Positions 63,023 to 64,000 of a DNA stretch of 64,000 nt are shown in pieces; the first letter of the stretch is position 1; each line of letters begins with the position of its first letter. A program made the position numbers and the translations under genes. The notes under the pieces were generated by a model. That model was given only the letters and a program-made list of their open reading frames with translations. It did no database searches and was not told the origin of the DNA. This DNA comes from Streptococcus oralis Uo5 (GTDB taxonomy: Bacteria > Bacillota > Bacilli > Lactobacillales > Streptococcaceae), in the NCBI RefSeq assembly GCF_000253155.1, contig NC_015291.1, positions 839,001 through 903,000 on the forward strand. The letters are read 5' to 3'.

Positions 63023-64000
63023 CCAAATTATTAATCAAGCTTTTAACCAAGGTATTGGAGCATATGTCAATTGTTTAAATAACTTGAGAATTCAAGATTT
63101 ACATAATGCTATGAAAATCATAGAGGATGAAGCACGCAGAGTCATCTTAAACAAGGACAATGCCTCAAAGATTTTAAACTATACGAGAGAAAATATTGAA
63201 GACGTTATTTTAAAGAAGCGTGGAGGAGATTATGGTGGTCACGGCTTTATCGCTGAATTTGCAGAAGCAGGGATTGTAAATGCGAGGAGAGCCATTGAAG
63301 GGTTAAATCCTATTGTCAAAGTATTGAATGATAATGGACCAGCCGATTTATTAATTGGTAGAAATATCATTCAAATGAAGTTTTATGGTAATTTACGTGA
63401 TGAACTAGCTCAATCGTTTCATTACAGTTCAAAAATGAAAATGATGTTTCCAAAAGATCACGTTCAAGTATTTGAAAAAATAATGGCTGGAGCAAAAGAA
63501 GTTGAATTGAATGGCAAGAGATTATCCATTAAACAAATTACGGATATACGCCAAATGATTAATGATATCACTGAAAGCAAGGGACTTACTTCATACAAAT
63601 ATTGGATGAAATCCTCTGCTCTAGATTATAAAGACGCTCAAAAAAATTCAATTCATTCTCTTATAGATTCTGAAGAGAAGAATATTCGTAAAACAGTCAG
63701 ACTAAAACAACAAGAATTAAATAAAAAAAGATTAGTTGCCCAAAAACATGCATTACCAAATTTAAAAGAAGCTAACAAGGTTGCAAGAAACGCAGCTTTT
63801 TTACAGGGTGGTTTAGCATTAATGTCGACTGTGTATGGGAAATACAAAGAAGGAAAAAATATTTTTGAATTCGGACAATCAGATTGGTTAGATTGTGGAT
63901 TGGACACAGCTGAAGGAGTTGTAAAGGGGGCAATATCTGGTTATTCCATTTACGGATTAACAAATGTCTTTGGTATTAGTGCTCCAAATGCTAGTGCTTT
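63015..64000 (+). CDS. Putative PD-(D/E)xK-like protein, 5' part (runs off window)
   Basis: 328 codons are visible with no stop before the window end. The ATGAGTAA overlap couples it to the previous gene. Residues 70-125 hold an E...D...QxK pattern: E81 in GHGFIAEFAEAG, D111 in NGPADLLIGRN and Q120-M-K122 in IIQMKFYG, which resembles a PD-(D/E)xK nuclease core with glutamine for glutamate. A coiled region (about 215-255) and a hydrophobic glycine-containing stretch (AEGVVKGAISGYSIYGL) follow. Family and activity are not recognised for certain; the nuclease idea is an inference. Confidence 0.65.
   Translation, partial: MSNQIINQAFNQGIGAYVNCLNNLRIQDLHNAMKIIEDEARRVILNKDNASKILNYTRENIEDVILKKRGGDYGGHGFIAEFAEAGIVNARRAIEGLNPIVKVLNDNGPADLLIGRNIIQMKFYGNLRDELAQSFHYSSKMKMMFPKDHVQVFEKIMAGAKEVELNGKRLSIKQITDIRQMINDITESKGLTSYKYWMKSSALDYKDAQKNSIHSLIDSEEKNIRKTVRLKQQELNKKRLVAQKHALPNLKEANKVARNAAFLQGGLALMSTVYGKYKEGKNIFEFGQSDWLDCGLDTAEGVVKGAISGYSIYGLTNVFGISAPNASA

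Overview
The window reads as a chromosomal segment of a mitis-group Streptococcus (S. mitis, S. oralis, S. infantis or a close relative of S. pneumoniae). The DNA is AT-rich, and the genes show strong GGAG-type ribosome sites and many extended -10 promoters (TGN-TATAAT). The core gene content and local order (leuABCD, guaC, rnc-smc, ftsY, zwf, a fused glutamine-type transporter, uvrB, mutX, niaR/niaX, coaB/coaC) match, from memory, the pneumococcal chromosome in this area. The species call is an inference; no 16S gene is present.

Layout. 1-7.6 kb: end of a DUF454 membrane protein, cutC, an MmcQ/YjbR protein, then the leucine operon (leader peptide and attenuator, leuA, leuB, a DUF1294 membrane protein, leuC, leuD) and a YrdC/Sua5-like gene. 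7.6-10.7 kb: an McrBC methyl-directed restriction pair. 10.7-17.5 kb: core genes guaC, tRNA-Arg(CCG), rnc, smc, ribF. 17.5-29 kb: a type I restriction-modification locus. It has hsdM with a poly-A frameshift at its start, a half-size hsdS, a full hsdS, a MazE/Doc-type toxin-antitoxin pair, a tyrosine recombinase, a silent hsdS cassette and hsdR. A four-gene accessory cluster follows (RlaP-like nucleotidyltransferase, zinc-ribbon protein, unknown, TPR protein). 29-30.9 kb (minus strand): a permease pair and a 43-residue protein. 30.9-38 kb: about 0.9 kb without a convincing gene, tandem 36-bp palindromic repeats, a type III restriction-modification pair and an AAA ATPase gene broken by an amber codon. 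38-61.7 kb: core genes (tex, sprT, PspC-domain protein, BceAB-like transporter, VIT protein, two HAD phosphatases, ftsY, zwf, glutamine-type transporter, uvrB, two GNATs, three tandem paralogous membrane proteins, mutX, niaR/niaX, an ECF S component, coaC, coaB). 61.8-64 kb: a two-gene unit with its own near-consensus promoter, cut by the window end.

Themes. Three different restriction systems (McrBC, type I, type III) sit at three separate spots between core genes, so the segment looks like several adjacent insertion hot spots rather than one island. The type I locus carries direct repeats around its second target-recognition domains, with a recombinase and a toxin-antitoxin pair between them. 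Recombination there could swap specificity. The best candidate for an undescribed system is the unit at 61856-64000. Its first gene encodes a coiled-coil protein with a long glycine/alanine-rich hydrophobic core. Its second, overlapping gene carries an E...D...QxK pattern resembling a PD-(D/E)xK nuclease. A regulatory pattern also recurs: ribF, tex and coaB each have a -10 box exactly six bases before the start codon and no room for a ribosome site, so all three look leaderless.
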